A stretch of DNA of 22,429 nucleotides, taken from Coptodactyla brooksi. Its lineage: Eukaryota > Arthropoda > Insecta > Coleoptera > Scarabaeidae. Within the stretch, counting starts at the first letter, position 1, and the number at the start of each line of letters is the position of its first letter. The position numbers and the translations under genes are program-made. The notes beneath the pieces were generated by a model that was given only the letters and a program-made list of their open reading frames with translations, was not told the origin of the DNA and did no database searches. This document shows, piece after piece, positions 1-9,353 of this stretch. The stretch lies in contig JAWQRM010000467.1 in NCBI GenBank assembly GCA_033557675.1, forward strand, positions 1 to 22,429, read 5' to 3'.

Positions 1-110
1 GCCCAGAGGGACGCTGCGTCCTATCCGTCATGTGAACTGCACCGGATAGGTATCGAGATTGAAAATGACGCGGCGTCACGATTACTTTTGCAGCTCATGT
101 GAACCGGGCC
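1..110. mobile_element. Right terminus of a PIF/Harbinger-like DNA transposon or MITE
   Basis: Read on the minus strand, the block begins GGCCCGGTTCACATGAGC and is followed outward by TAA at 111-113. TAA is the three-base target site typical of PIF/Harbinger elements. The subterminal DNA is rich in short palindromic units: an 8-bp inverted repeat, CCTATCCG at 20-27 and CGGATAGG at 43-50, and two copies of ATGTGAAC at 30-37 and 98-105, with GACGC/GCGTC words between them. It is clearly more G+C-rich than its surroundings. The other end lies left of the window, so length and autonomy are unknown. The superfamily call is inferred from the terminus and putative target site only. Confidence 0.45.
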
Positions 111-272
111 TAATTATGTTAATATTAATATATTTTATATTAATATTATTATATCATCATTATAATATATTATTATATTATATTAATTAATATAATATTA
201 TTTGATTAATATTAATATTAATTGAAGATTAATATTAATATTGATTGATTGGTTAATTAAATAATTAATATT
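111..272. repeat. AT-only low-complexity block
   Basis: Nearly pure A+T built from irregular TAATAT/TTAATA units, with G and C almost absent until about 240, where TTGATTGATT units appear. It fills the gap between the transposon end and the palindrome at 273. No coding potential. Confidence 0.9.
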
Positions 273-399
273 GATTGACGAGTACTGTCTTTTTATTCGT
301 GGTCGACATGTTTCAACTTATTGCTATTTTCAAGCGTCTTGAAAATAGCGACAAACTGAAACACGACGACTGCGAATACAAAAATAGTGCTCATCAATC
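273..399. repeat. 62-nt-arm palindrome, possible head-to-head retroelement terminal repeats
   Basis: The left arm (273-334) and the reverse complement of the right arm (338-399) align over 62 bases without gaps, 49 of 62 identical, around a 3-base centre. Eleven of the 13 differences are transitions. Each arm reads outward from CTTGAAAATAGC through a GAAACA core, an order resembling the CTGAAGA...GAAAC modules elsewhere in the window. A transcript would fold into one long hairpin. A possible explanation is two inverted copies of a Penelope-like or retrozyme-like terminal repeat, but that is inference. On the minus strand a GGGTTCGATGC word (411-421), like a Pol III B box, lies just upstream. 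Confidence 0.75.
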
Positions 400-435
400 A
401 GGCATCAGGTAGCATCGAACCCATAATGCGTAACA

Positions 436-1955
436 CGAAGCAAGGAAGAAAACATATAAACATTCTAAGTTTTTAACTTTATCAGAAAACGGTCTATTAT
501 CTCCAATAGTTATATTACAATTTTGGCGAGCAGGCACTTTTGTCAAAGGCGGACGCGAGCCGTATGTACACTATTGCTTGTATTATGACAGCATTGAGAG
601 TTAGGGAGAACGTACCCAATCGTTGCAATATTGTGTCTTCATTGATTCGATTTACTGCAACATCAAACCCATTAATTGAAATCGCAAGCATATAAGTCTG
701 CAGATCTTCTACATATAAATGATAACAGCAAGATAATATTTTCGTAACGTTATTAATAAATATGCTGAACAGTAACGCTTTCACGAAGCTTTCCTGAAGT
801 ACTCCACAGTCGATAGGAATCTCAGCGAAAACAACTTCCTTACAGCGTACGCAGATACGACTGTCACGAATGTATGTCTCAATTTAAGACACACAGGATG
901 GCGAGAAGGTGGACACCAACAAAGTCAAAAGCTTTACTGAAATCAAGAAGCCCAGTCATCCAGCGACTGTCCGTTTTTGCAATCCTTTTTAATCTGTAAC
1001 CAAAGTAAAAAAGATTACAAATAAAAGCTTTGTTTGAAGAGATTCTTGACCTAATCGTACACAAAACGCTCGAGAGCCTTAGACTGTAGAGGTAATATAC
1101 TTATAGATGCAGGACAGAAGTCGCAATTTGCAGTCGTCGAAAGTTTTCTTTGGGATGGGAACTATATGAGCAAGCTTCCACAAACTTGGAAAGGTTGCCA
1201 AGTAGAAAATTTTTGACTTAATGAAAAATAAAAAATATGCATGATGGGTTCTGTTAAAGTATCTAGAATTGGTAACAGTTGAGAGATGTTCAGCAAATCA
1301 GCCCCTAAACATTTTGATTTCACAATGCAGAATATGCGCCTCACGTCATCAACAATTTAGGAAAATTGACATTTTAAGGAAAAAGCAAAGATTAGAAAGA
1401 TTTGAATCAGTAATAATTCCAAGCCTTTCAATTTTAGTCATCAAATCGCCAGATGTTAGAGGACATTTGCCTACCTACTCCAAGAGAGTGCATGAACTTC
1501 CATATTATAAGAGGCGACGAATCTAAAAGCTGCTTATAGATGTGGGACTTTTCGCATTTTTATAACGATGATCATGTAGGTTGCTTAATGCACAATATGT
1601 TCAACGGTTCCCACATGTAGGATGACGTAATAATGTTGGCATCATCCCTTATCCTCATTAAATTACGGATTTCAGCATCCAACCAAGAAGCTGGAGGATG
1701 TTTAACCCACCTGACTTTGACAGATGCTTGTTTATTGTATAAAAGGTATATTCGGGTGTTAAAAATCAACCTTAAGTCGGGCAATGGTCCCGGATCGTAC
1801 AGGAGAGGAGCTCATGGGTTGAGGATTGTGAGACAGACAATTGACCATGTATCACAATTTTGTCAGCACAAATTAATTACAACTAAATCCAGAGAATGAT
1901 TAGATGTTTGTATGTGGTATGTTGGTTAGAGTGGGAGGATTTTAAAATAAAATTA
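436..1955 (-). pseudogene. Fossil non-LTR retrotransposon (jockey/CR1-type) endonuclease-reverse transcriptase
   Basis: Reading the minus strand from high to low coordinates, successive fragments follow the order of a LINE ORF2. The endonuclease tail has SLDLVVIN and HGQLSVS around 1805-1900. The linker has KHPPASWLDAEIRNLM (1572-1784). The start of the reverse transcriptase has KSKCLGADLLN (1162-1344) and WKLAHIVPIPKKTFDDCK (about 1110-1170), then SKALERFVYD. Motif A is LLDFSKAFD (Asp codon 942-944). Motif B/C is LLFSIFIN...YVEDLQ in 515-784, where the usual YADD has become YVED. The thumb has ITIGDNRPFSDKVKNL (about 455-525). Fragments lie in different frames with several stops. The endonuclease N-terminus and the 3' end are absent. 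Identity as a LINE is secure; the exact clade is not. Confidence 0.88.
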
Positions 1956-2599
1956 AATATAAATAAAATGTATCATTTACCTACGATTCTAGGTATTGTT
2001 TTTATTATGACTTAAAGATATGACCTTATGAGTCTTGAAATGTGTTTTGGTTTTGTTAATGTTGTTGCTTATGTTGTAGCAAAAATGTTTCAACTGCATG
2101 TGAATTCATAAATTTATAAAGTTTTCAATTGGACTTTTAACTATTAGCGAAGTTTACCGAATGTTTATAATTGCCACTATAACGTTACTTAAAGTATATA
2201 GTTTCCGCAGTAAATATAAAATGTTGCTTCAATTTGCTCCCTTCACTGAAATTTGCCTGAAACTAAGTGAACGCGCTATGTAAAAAGATGAATATAAACG
2301 GACTGCTTATTTTAATCGGTATTATTGACGACCAAGCAGAAGGATACTGTTACTTCAAACATAATAGTCAATATACTTCATCACTAGCAATTGAATCCAT
2401 AATTATATTCGTATATCTGTTTAAATATATCTTTACATTCCGTTTTTCCAAAAACCCAACATTATTTTTTTTTATACGTGCGGTTGCAATTAGAAAAGGT
2501 ATAAATATGATTTCTAATTTAACCGACAGCATACACTTCTTTATATTTCTTTGTAATCATAATTGAATTCGTGAAGTATTGTAAATCGTTTGAAAATAA
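1956..2599. other. A+T-rich stretch, no recognised gene
   Basis: An open frame at 2267-2566 (plus) encodes a Phe/Ile/Tyr-rich peptide that matches nothing I recognise and has the composition expected of translated AT-rich DNA. No RNA gene or repeat is evident. Confidence 0.6.
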
Positions 2600-3430
2600 G
2601 TGAGAACTAAAGTGACTGTTATGAAAATTAAAATTGACGACTTGTACATCACGGCTTTCATTGAACATGGAAAACATATTTCAACGGCAGAAAAGTATTT
2701 ACACGACTATTTGAACTTACAGAAACGTAATTTACTTGCGTCAACACCAACATTCAGAAAATGGTGCTACCTCAATTCACAATGAAGTGGACTGCAGTAG
2801 CAAGAATTCTTAAGGGATTTATCAAAAATAACCAAAAAATTTCAATGAGATAGGACATGTGAAGATTATGAAGTCTCATCTGTGACAACAAAAAAAAAGA
2901 ACGCAAGAAAACTTAACAGAGATTCTGGTGTAGATCAGATCGAGTTCCCCTTATTTACAAGCACTGAGGTCTTTAAGTGAATCACCGCAAGCAAACATTA
3001 TTGAAAAGTTTATATATATATATATATATATATGTCTCTATAAACGTATTTAAGGAAAAGAAACTGATCTCATCCGTAAATGAGGATGTGACAGATCCTC
3101 GAAATAAGCGGAATATAGACAAATTTTATGTGGAGAAAGTGAAATGATGTCTGAGGTAAATCTCCGTATTGTTTCAATGGTTCCCTTAAAAATAATTGAG
3201 CCCAAAACCACGACAATCTTCTAATGGATACTGTCGCTCGGCATCTATTGAATTTTCCAAAGAAACTCCAAGTAAACCAACCTGTTTTCCAAAGCCTTCC
3301 GCAATGAATAATTTAAAAATTGTCAAGAATAAACAAGACAGGCAAGAAAGCCTGTGGTCCGCTGGAAGTAAACAGGATAAATATCTAAAGAAAGAAAAGA
3401 AACAAAAAGTGTAAATGAATTTTAGGGAGG
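2600..3430 (+). other. Weak coding-like remnant, unidentified
   Basis: Several charged, non-repetitive open stretches lie on the plus strand: 2600-2785 (peptide with IDDLYITAFIEHGKH), about 3034-3145 (ending DPRNKRNIDKFYVEKVK), and 3196-3414 (ending DKYLKKEKKQKV). They are separated by stops and a TA microsatellite. Their hydrophilic, Lys-rich composition differs from the Phe/Ile-rich chance frames typical here, so a decayed gene or transposon is possible. I recognise no family and no catalytic motif; this may still be chance. Confidence 0.18.
3011..3033. repeat. TA dinucleotide microsatellite
   Basis: Eleven uninterrupted TA units plus a trailing T, preceded by TTGAAAAGTT and followed by GTCTCTATAAACG. 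Confidence 0.97.
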
Positions 3431-4059
3431 AATTGCGTCTACTTGTTGACAAATCTCGTCAGGGAAGGGGCAATTCAAAATAAAACATCATTCCTCGTTG
3501 GCAACAACAGGCAACTATCCCGAAGGCAACAAGTTGTTGGCATTGGGACAGCACTCAGAGAACCCACTTGTCTCCTTTGCATAAAGATTTGAATGAAGAG
3601 ATGTAATATATACTTTGCTGTATAGTTTAGATCTATAGATTTTTAGTAAAAATTTATCGGAAGTAACGAAGGTTATGGAGCTAGATGATGATGCTAAAAT
3701 GTTATTGTTGAATTCTGATTCAGAGGGTATTATAATATTCTAATTCTAACTAAAATTTTATAGACTTTTAACTTCATACCTTCCTTTATAACTTAATAAC
3801 TATCAAATTCATGTTATTTCGTATAAAATATACCAACCTTCTAATAATTTATGTCTTGTATACTGTAGCGTTAGGTTCTATATATAGGTAACCTGAAAAT
3901 ATTTATACAGTGTAAGTTTTTAATAGTTAATAAAAATTAGTACGTTTAATGTACTAATTTGTCCTTTTACTTTGAAATATTTAATAAACTTCTATGTAAC
4001 TTTATTAGCATATTTGTTCGTTACATTTTCCACAAAATTTGAGCTTTATTCGGCTTCAG
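3431..4059. other. No gene recognised
   Basis: Mixed sequence. 3470-3560 is slightly richer in G+C with repeated GGCAACAA words. 3720-4030 is A+T-rich with stops in all frames. Nothing identifiable on either strand. Confidence 0.6.
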
Positions 4060-4560
4060 GTTCGAAAGATATTTCAACAGATTCAACCTCAACTGTTGTA
4101 AAATATATTCTGCAAATAGCACAGTAGATGTCAAGAAACCAAGAGTACATATCCTTTCAATTGGAACATACGAAAATGAGAACGTGCTCAGTGTACTATC
4201 TCAAACTAGACCAAGGATTTTAACATGACGAAATAACTTTGGCGAAACTATTTGGCTGTTGACATTCATTTAAAGGCGTGAACTCTTTAACTAGTTCACG
4301 CTTATTACCAGCACATTTCTGAAGTTCAACTCTAGCAGATCCAAACAAATGAATTAGCTCTACCTTCAGGGTATGAGCCATCGTCAACGAATGTGTACCT
4401 GTAGCTATGTCATCGATGTAAATATCTGATTTAAGGACCTTGGCAACATGAGGAAAAATGTTGAACTCTCGGTCGCACAACTCATGCAACGTTTTAAATG
4501 CGAAGTATGCAGAAAATAACACCCCTTAAGTAACCGTATTTAGTCTAAATTTGTTAATTG
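4060..4560 (-). pseudogene. BEL/Pao LTR retrotransposon reverse-transcriptase fragment
   Basis: The continuous minus-strand frame at 4220-4522 carries reverse-transcriptase palm signatures of BEL/Pao elements in the right order. FKTLHELCDREFNIFPHVA is followed by the catalytic box KSDIYIDDIATG (YIDD at residues 35-38), then a helix resembling the family's A/LTLRDQLI segment (TLKVELIHLF), and VELQKCAGN, the counterpart of the family's LRKWASN. Upstream (4523-4560) a FRLNTVT word matches the motif before the AP(Y/F)LA box. Downstream, after a stop, KILGLV and FSFSYVPIER (about 4130-4215) match the connection region. No gag, protease, integrase or LTR is visible, so this is an isolated fragment. 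The catalytic YIDD looks intact but the ORF is broken on both sides. Confidence 0.85.
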
Positions 4561-4684
4561 TTCTGCAAACTTAGTCCGGTCAATGTAGAAACAAATACTG
4601 CACGAAGACGGGTGTTCCCTTAAACAAAGATTCACATATTCGATCTTTTGGCGAAAAGGGTTAGGTGTCTGACAAAGTTTCAAC

Positions 4685-4905
4685 CTCCCAAAATATTTTA
4701 ATGCACTGGAGATTCAACTGTATATCTCTCCGATTTTGATAAAATTTGGTAGGAATGTAGAACACTGAACAATATTTGACACCTACTTGTCTTTAAATTC
4801 CCGTTTTTGGTTTTGGGGTGTGTAATGGGGGCTCAAAGCTATCCCCAAAAGCACACTTTTTGCAATATTTCAGAAACGAGAAGAGATATCGAGATCGGCT
4901 AAAGA
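4685..4905 (-). repeat. Non-coding interspersed repeat, copy 1 (inverted relative to copies 2 and 3)
   Basis: On the minus strand this reads CTCGTTTCTGAAATATTGC, then CCCC-containing words, then CCTACCAAATTTTATCAAAA and TCGGAG. The same word order (CGTTTTCGAGATAT, CCCCTA, TACCAAATT..ATCGAAATCGG) recurs on the plus strand at 10160-10330 and 10680-10880. It has stops in all frames, so it is a diverged dispersed repeat of unknown class. Confidence 0.55.
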
Positions 4906-6230
4906 CCAGATCGTTCCTTGTTAGCAGCCGTACACTAAGTTGAAAATCGAACAAAGGTTTTATGATAGCAGACGCATTGAAAAATTCATTATAATAATTC
5001 TTCTATCATTGTTACTGTTTTTATCATGGTAATAGGTTCCTTGCTTAAAGAAACTACTAAATAATGAAACTTTTCAATTCTTTCACAACTCAGAAAATGT
5101 TGGCCAAGGTTTAAAATGGTCATGAAAGTTTAGAATGACAATCTTCAGCAACTTTGGAGTTTGACAAGAAAATGCCGTATTTGCTAATAAATTTGAAGCG
5201 ACAAGAACTCCACTAGAGAAGGCTTTGGTAATCTTGGTAATTTCTTTTATTTCCTCCAGGCGATTAATTCATGTTGTAATTCATGTTGTACAATGGCTTT
5301 GTTAAGCTTATCCATAATAAAGCCCAGAAATAAAAAAAAATAACATGCTCAGCATTTCAACGTTTTTCACAAAACTTCTGGTACTTCAGATGGTAACCCT
5401 ACTATCATTTGGGAATCGAATCATGATTTTTCCATCAGATATCCCTCGCAAAATTCACAGATACGCTCTTATAGATACTGTACCTATACTTTGTGAGCAA
5501 TTTAGTGATGACTATTTTGGACCGTTTTAGCTTTTTAGTTTTTCCACACAATATCACGATCAACTTAAGACATAAATTTAACGGCAACCGGTCTACACTT
5601 CGAAGCAATATGGGAAATCTTGCCGAGACTATACATTTACCTGTCTTTGCCGGTGTAAACCTGTATCTTCCCCTAGGGCTACGAGTTCATTAGAAGGCAG
5701 TGTTAGATTATTAGAAGTAGCTGCATTGTCACGACGCTTGTCGAGATTTTAAAATGCCTTCTAAAAGTCATCTCCAAGCGCTGATACACGATTTCTTATA
5801 TGCTGGGTATTCGTTTATGTACAGTACACTGATCGGGTTACAGCTCAGAATAGAAGTCAGTTATGTGGGAAGATATATCACAATACAAGAAACACAAAAA
5901 GCGATCGTAGGCAGACAGAAAAACTGGAAGAATTGAGAAGAAAATAACTTATTAAAATAATAACTTAATGTTTCCATCTAGTAGCTATCGTGTACTACCT
6001 ATATAATATATGATTACTTACATAGTATATTGCAGCCAACTACAAATACTGACGGCAGTCAGATTAGTTTCGGTGAGATGGGCACCTTGGGTTCAAAAAA
6101 AACGAAAATGGACGCCACCGTCGGAAGGGTTCAAATAAAAATAAAAAATGATATAGAGAAAATATATGCTTCAAGAGAATTTTTATAGAGGCGTAAATCC
6201 TTAACACCAACAACTTGGGTTTAGGTAATT
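4906..6230. other. No gene recognised
   Basis: Open frames at 5345-5530, 5493-5693 and 5754-5936 (plus) show no family motifs. A perfect 12-bp tandem duplication, AATTCATGTTGT, occupies 5266-5277 and 5278-5289. A minus-strand stretch around 5640-5740 reads LTLPSNELVALGEDTG without a stop, but it matches nothing I can name. Confidence 0.55.
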
Positions 6231-6239
6231 TTTACTTGA

Positions 6240-6358
6240 GATACTCTACCAGCAGTAAGGGCTTTAGCTATCGCCTTCTGCTGGTAGAGTATCGCCGTCG
6301 GTCATGTGGTCACATTGACCGACGTTTCGTCCACTATTTCACCGTTACTTCTTCAGGG
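6240..6358. repeat. Double fold-back module with CTGAAGA/GAAACGTCGG core
   Basis: Three adjacent structures. First, a perfect 16-bp inverted repeat, GATACTCTACCAGCAG at 6240-6255 and its complement at 6278-6293, with a 22-base spacer. Second, a 13-bp hairpin at 6296-6324 (CGTCGGTCATGTG against CACATTGACCGACG, one bulged A). Third, on the minus strand from 6358 downward, CTGAAGAAG...GACGAAACGTCGG. CTGAAGA fits the hammerhead CUGANGA box and GAAAC the second core box, but stem II is poorly paired. Modules of this wording recur in arthropod retroelement repeats. The fold-back structure is certain; its biological class is inferred. Confidence 0.75.
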
Positions 6359-6454
6359 CTCCTGCTGATCTTGTTGTTGCTACCACTGTTGCCTCTCAAT
6401 CCGTACTATCTCGACTAAAAAGTGACAATTGGAACTGTTTGGTGCTGACGCAAC

Positions 6455-6690
6455 AATTCATTTTACATTGAAAGTAATTTCAAAGAGTTACTGAAGGCTA
6501 TACAGTATTTCGCTAAACAAAATGTATTTTTGTGCGTGGAAATTATAAAATTAAATACCAATCACAATAATTTGCATAATGTATCAGTTCGGTTTTCAAT
6601 TAAAGAAAAAATTACAGCGACATATCTATATAATCGGGTTTAAAGTACAATCCAAAATACCAAGAATTTATAGAATACTTCGCTCATCAG
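6455..6690 (+). repeat. Diverged direct repeat, copy A
   Basis: It shares the ordered blocks CAACAATT, TACATTGAAAGTAAT, AAAGA(G/A)TTACTG, TATAAAATTAAAT and AGAATAC with 7200-7385, about 740 bp downstream in the same orientation. Both copies are A+T-rich, non-coding and substantially diverged. Confidence 0.7.
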
Positions 6691-7199
6691 CTTTGTTTCC
6701 TTAATATCTACACTAATTAGTAGACACTTCGTAGACTTGGTAGTCCATTTAGCTTGAATGCCTGCACATATATTGACACTGCAGCGCGTAGTCTTCTGTC
6801 TCATACCTTCTCACCTGACGACAGGTTATTGTGAGTGAGATTATTTTGAAATCGTATGCTACAGAATATGGGCAGCTTATCTAACTTAAGGTAGAAATCA
6901 TTAAAAGCTAATTGATGTAATTTTATTTTATGATTCCATGTTATATACAGCAACTTTATTCGTTTTCAAAAACGCACAGTCTTCAGTACATACTAAATGC
7001 ACCCAGTTAATAAATAGTTTATTCAAATAATGTATCTAATATTAACTGAATGTAGCAACTACGTCCACATCGGCACAAAAAAGCAGCACCAAAAAGATAT
7101 TTTAGAATAGCTTTAAGAAATTTTAATAATGACGAATTGATGAATTTAAAAATCATCTGCCACATGCATATGTTATTGCACATTAAACTGCATTTTATT
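6691..7199. other. Spacer between direct-repeat copies, no gene
   Basis: A+T-rich; a somewhat G+C-richer patch at 6750-6835 includes CACCTGACGACAGG. No open frame or RNA gene is recognised. Confidence 0.55.
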
Positions 7200-7385
7200 A
7201 CAACAATTAAGGTACATTGAAAGTAATCTTAAAGAATTACTGGACAGCATTAAGAATGCTCAAAAATAGAAGCTATAAAATTAAATTATAGCTAATTAAA
7301 TTTCAACAATTTACAAAAACAAAATCACAAAAAATTCAGATTGAAATAAATTCAGAGAATACATTTCATTGATACTAAACTAGTA
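7200..7385 (+). repeat. Diverged direct repeat, copy B
   Basis: Partner of 6455-6690, beginning CAACAATTAAGGTACATTG and running through TATAAAATTAAAT to GAGAATACATTTC. The pair could be a local segmental duplication or two insertions of one element. Confidence 0.7.
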
Positions 7386-7419
7386 TATTTTCACAAATGA
7401 AAATTTAAAGTAAATTAAT

Positions 7420-7660
7420 TACTTCCTCCGTCCCAAAATATGATATACATTTACAAAAATATTGCAGATTAACGAACGAGTAGCAAACTGTAAAAAAATA
7501 AATTTCTTCGTATCCCTTCCTGCATTAGAAACTGACCAATGGATGGTGCGATTGTAACTAAACATTTGCCAAAAATTTTCTAGAAAAACGAAGCGACACT
7601 GCTCTGTGTCTACAAAATAACAAATTTGTAGACACAGAGCAGTCAAAAGTGTGCTACATT
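7420..7660 (+). mobile_element. Stowaway/mariner-like terminus and adjacent 19-bp hairpin
   Basis: A TA dinucleotide (7420-7421) is followed by CTTCCTCCGTCCCAAAATA (7422-7440), which closely resembles the terminal inverted repeat of Stowaway MITEs of the Tc1/mariner superfamily, including the TA target. No complementary second terminus is found downstream, so the element is broken or partial. At 7598-7616 and 7625-7643 lies a perfect 19-bp inverted repeat (ACTGCTCTGTGTCTACAAA and its complement) with an 8-base loop, possibly an internal fold-back of the same element. The minus-strand open frame over this segment reads through the terminus and is treated as chance. Confidence 0.45.
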
Positions 7661-8329
7661 ACAAGAAAACTAATAATCGTAACGGTGAATGATTGTTTAT
7701 TTGAACGCAAGAAAGATCAGAAGCTGAACCATGCAGCCGTTAATAGTGTGATTTTGAAGAATCTCAGTTGACTCTGTTTAAAATTCGGCAAGCGACGAAA
7801 ATGCAATAAAGATGATGTTTGCGGTTACTTCTTCAAGTAGAAAGAAGATTGAGATAAGTAAGAAAATGCAAAGCCTATTCTAACAAACTAACCACAATTA
7901 ATAACATTGCTCTCAACCGTGGAGAATCGATTCGTAGCATCTGCTCTATCGAGATTCCTAAATCGACTTTTTGAGATAAGAAAGTTAAGCCTTTCTTGAC
8001 AGCATATATATTTTAAAGATTTTCATAGTTATCTCCGTATTGATGCAAAATGATATCGATCAGTGTTTAATAATGAGAGATTACTTCGGAAACTTTTAGT
8101 CTTGAAACTTATCATCTCGTAAGGCTTACGTTAAGACTTGGGGTTAATGTGAAGCATGTGAAGATTTCTAATTGGTTGAAATTGCGGTTTCTAATGGATC
8201 TCTTTGTTTGCCGCAAATCAGTTTTTGCAACCATACAAGCAAATCTGCTACATAAAAACAATTGTTTCTTTCAAACCACTTCGACATAGTCACACGTATG
8301 ACCAGCTCGTAATTGCTCGTATGTATATG
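7661..8329. other. No gene recognised
   Basis: A+T-rich with stops in all frames; the frame at 8204-8389 has no recognisable motif. Confidence 0.55.
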
Positions 8330-8874
8330 TGTATCTTACAAACGTATATGGTCGCTATGACAGGTTTAGGTCTCCATTTGGCTTTATAGTTCGCAGGATC
8401 GCACGGTTCACTAACGCTGCTGGTGCAGGAGTGTAATTTGTCACTACGTGCTTCTCGCAGTCGCCGTAATGCGACGAAAATAACCCAACATCGACACCGA
8501 ATTTGGCCTCGTATTTTCCTATATTGCTAATTCCGTCGGCAACGAAACACGTTACCGCAATTGCATGCCGTGCTTTTACGGTGGCGCTAAAAAAAGACGT
8601 GTACTTAGGTTTGAGAATCCCACCAAGATTTCCACCCGGTGCTACTCTTTCTGTCAAAATTCTCGTAAATATTTGCCATCCCGCTCATCCGTTCTGACGT
8701 ATTCACTCGTTTCCTCCCGTGTACTCCTGTTGTACGCGAGAAATCGTTTGTTTGTTTCCCTACAAACTCATTTAAAATTTAATCCTCTCGTGTATGAGGT
8801 TTATTCTCATATGAAGTCTCTAAACTTTGTAAATTAAAAGTACCAAATCGTAAAAAAAATATGTATCTTACAAA
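8330..8874 (+). mobile_element. Retroposed insertion with 13-bp target-site duplication and A-tail
   Basis: TGTATCTTACAAA occurs at 8330-8342 and again at 8862-8874; the match extends two or three more bases leftward with one mismatch. The second copy is preceded by an eight-base A run (about 8852-8859). Direct repeats flanking a segment that ends in poly(A) are the signature of LINE-mediated retroposition, so the roughly 520-bp interior was probably inserted from a plus-sense transcript. The interior is G+C-richer than its flanks, especially 8395-8720, with many CpG words. A 100-aa minus-strand frame (8355-8657) and overlapping plus-strand frames exist, but none matches a family I know. It could be a processed pseudogene, a UTR copy or a SINE/LINE piece. 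Confidence 0.55.
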
Positions 8875-9353
8875 TTTGTTCACCATAGTTCACTTTAACA
8901 CCCGCTTGATCATTCTACATAATTTTGCATTTTAAGACTGGGGCGCAGCAGTAATATATGGCAGTATTAAAGTAATATACACTTAAATTTGTAAACATAT
9001 GTATCGTTTATGAACGGTTTATTTTTACGACAGAAATCTTATATCCTACTTATATTTGTCTGAATGTAGATATGGTCCACTCGGGATAGTCAAATATCAG
9101 CAAATTGAGCTACTTAGGTTGATGTGGCAATAAATCAGACTGGAAGGATCGTTTCGCGTTCTATTCGCATATGAAAATGGTAGTTTCTAATTAATAGCAA
9201 ACAATAAGAATGCAATTTTGTTGATTAATTTATTTACTGTCATTTTTCAACGATTTCTTTAATTGAATTTAAGGTGTTAAATATTACTATACGGAAATAA
9301 GTACAATTGTATTTTATTTTAAACAAATAATCTAATAAATTTGCGTTTGCAGT
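8875..9353. other. No gene recognised; ends in a splice-acceptor-like site
   Basis: A+T-rich, stop-filled. The last bases, TTTGCGTTTGCAG (9341-9353), would serve as a 3' splice site for a plus-strand exon starting at 9354, but the upstream pyrimidine tract is weak. Confidence 0.4.

Noticed and set aside
2267..2566. 99-codon plus-strand open frame
   Set aside because: Looks like translated AT-rich DNA, with no motif or supporting splice signals.
7420..7440. Plant origin of the window on the strength of the Stowaway-like end
   Set aside because: BEL/Pao, piggyBac and insect-type mariner fragments point to an arthropod; a single 19-base similarity is not enough.
7419..7646. 75-codon minus-strand open frame
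   Set aside because: Its C-terminus is simply the translated Stowaway-like terminus and its N-terminus the 19-bp hairpin.
8355..8657. 100-codon minus-strand open frame
   Set aside because: It lies inside the A-tailed insertion, whose tail implies a plus-sense source transcript; overlapping frames are equally open on the plus strand and no family is recognised.
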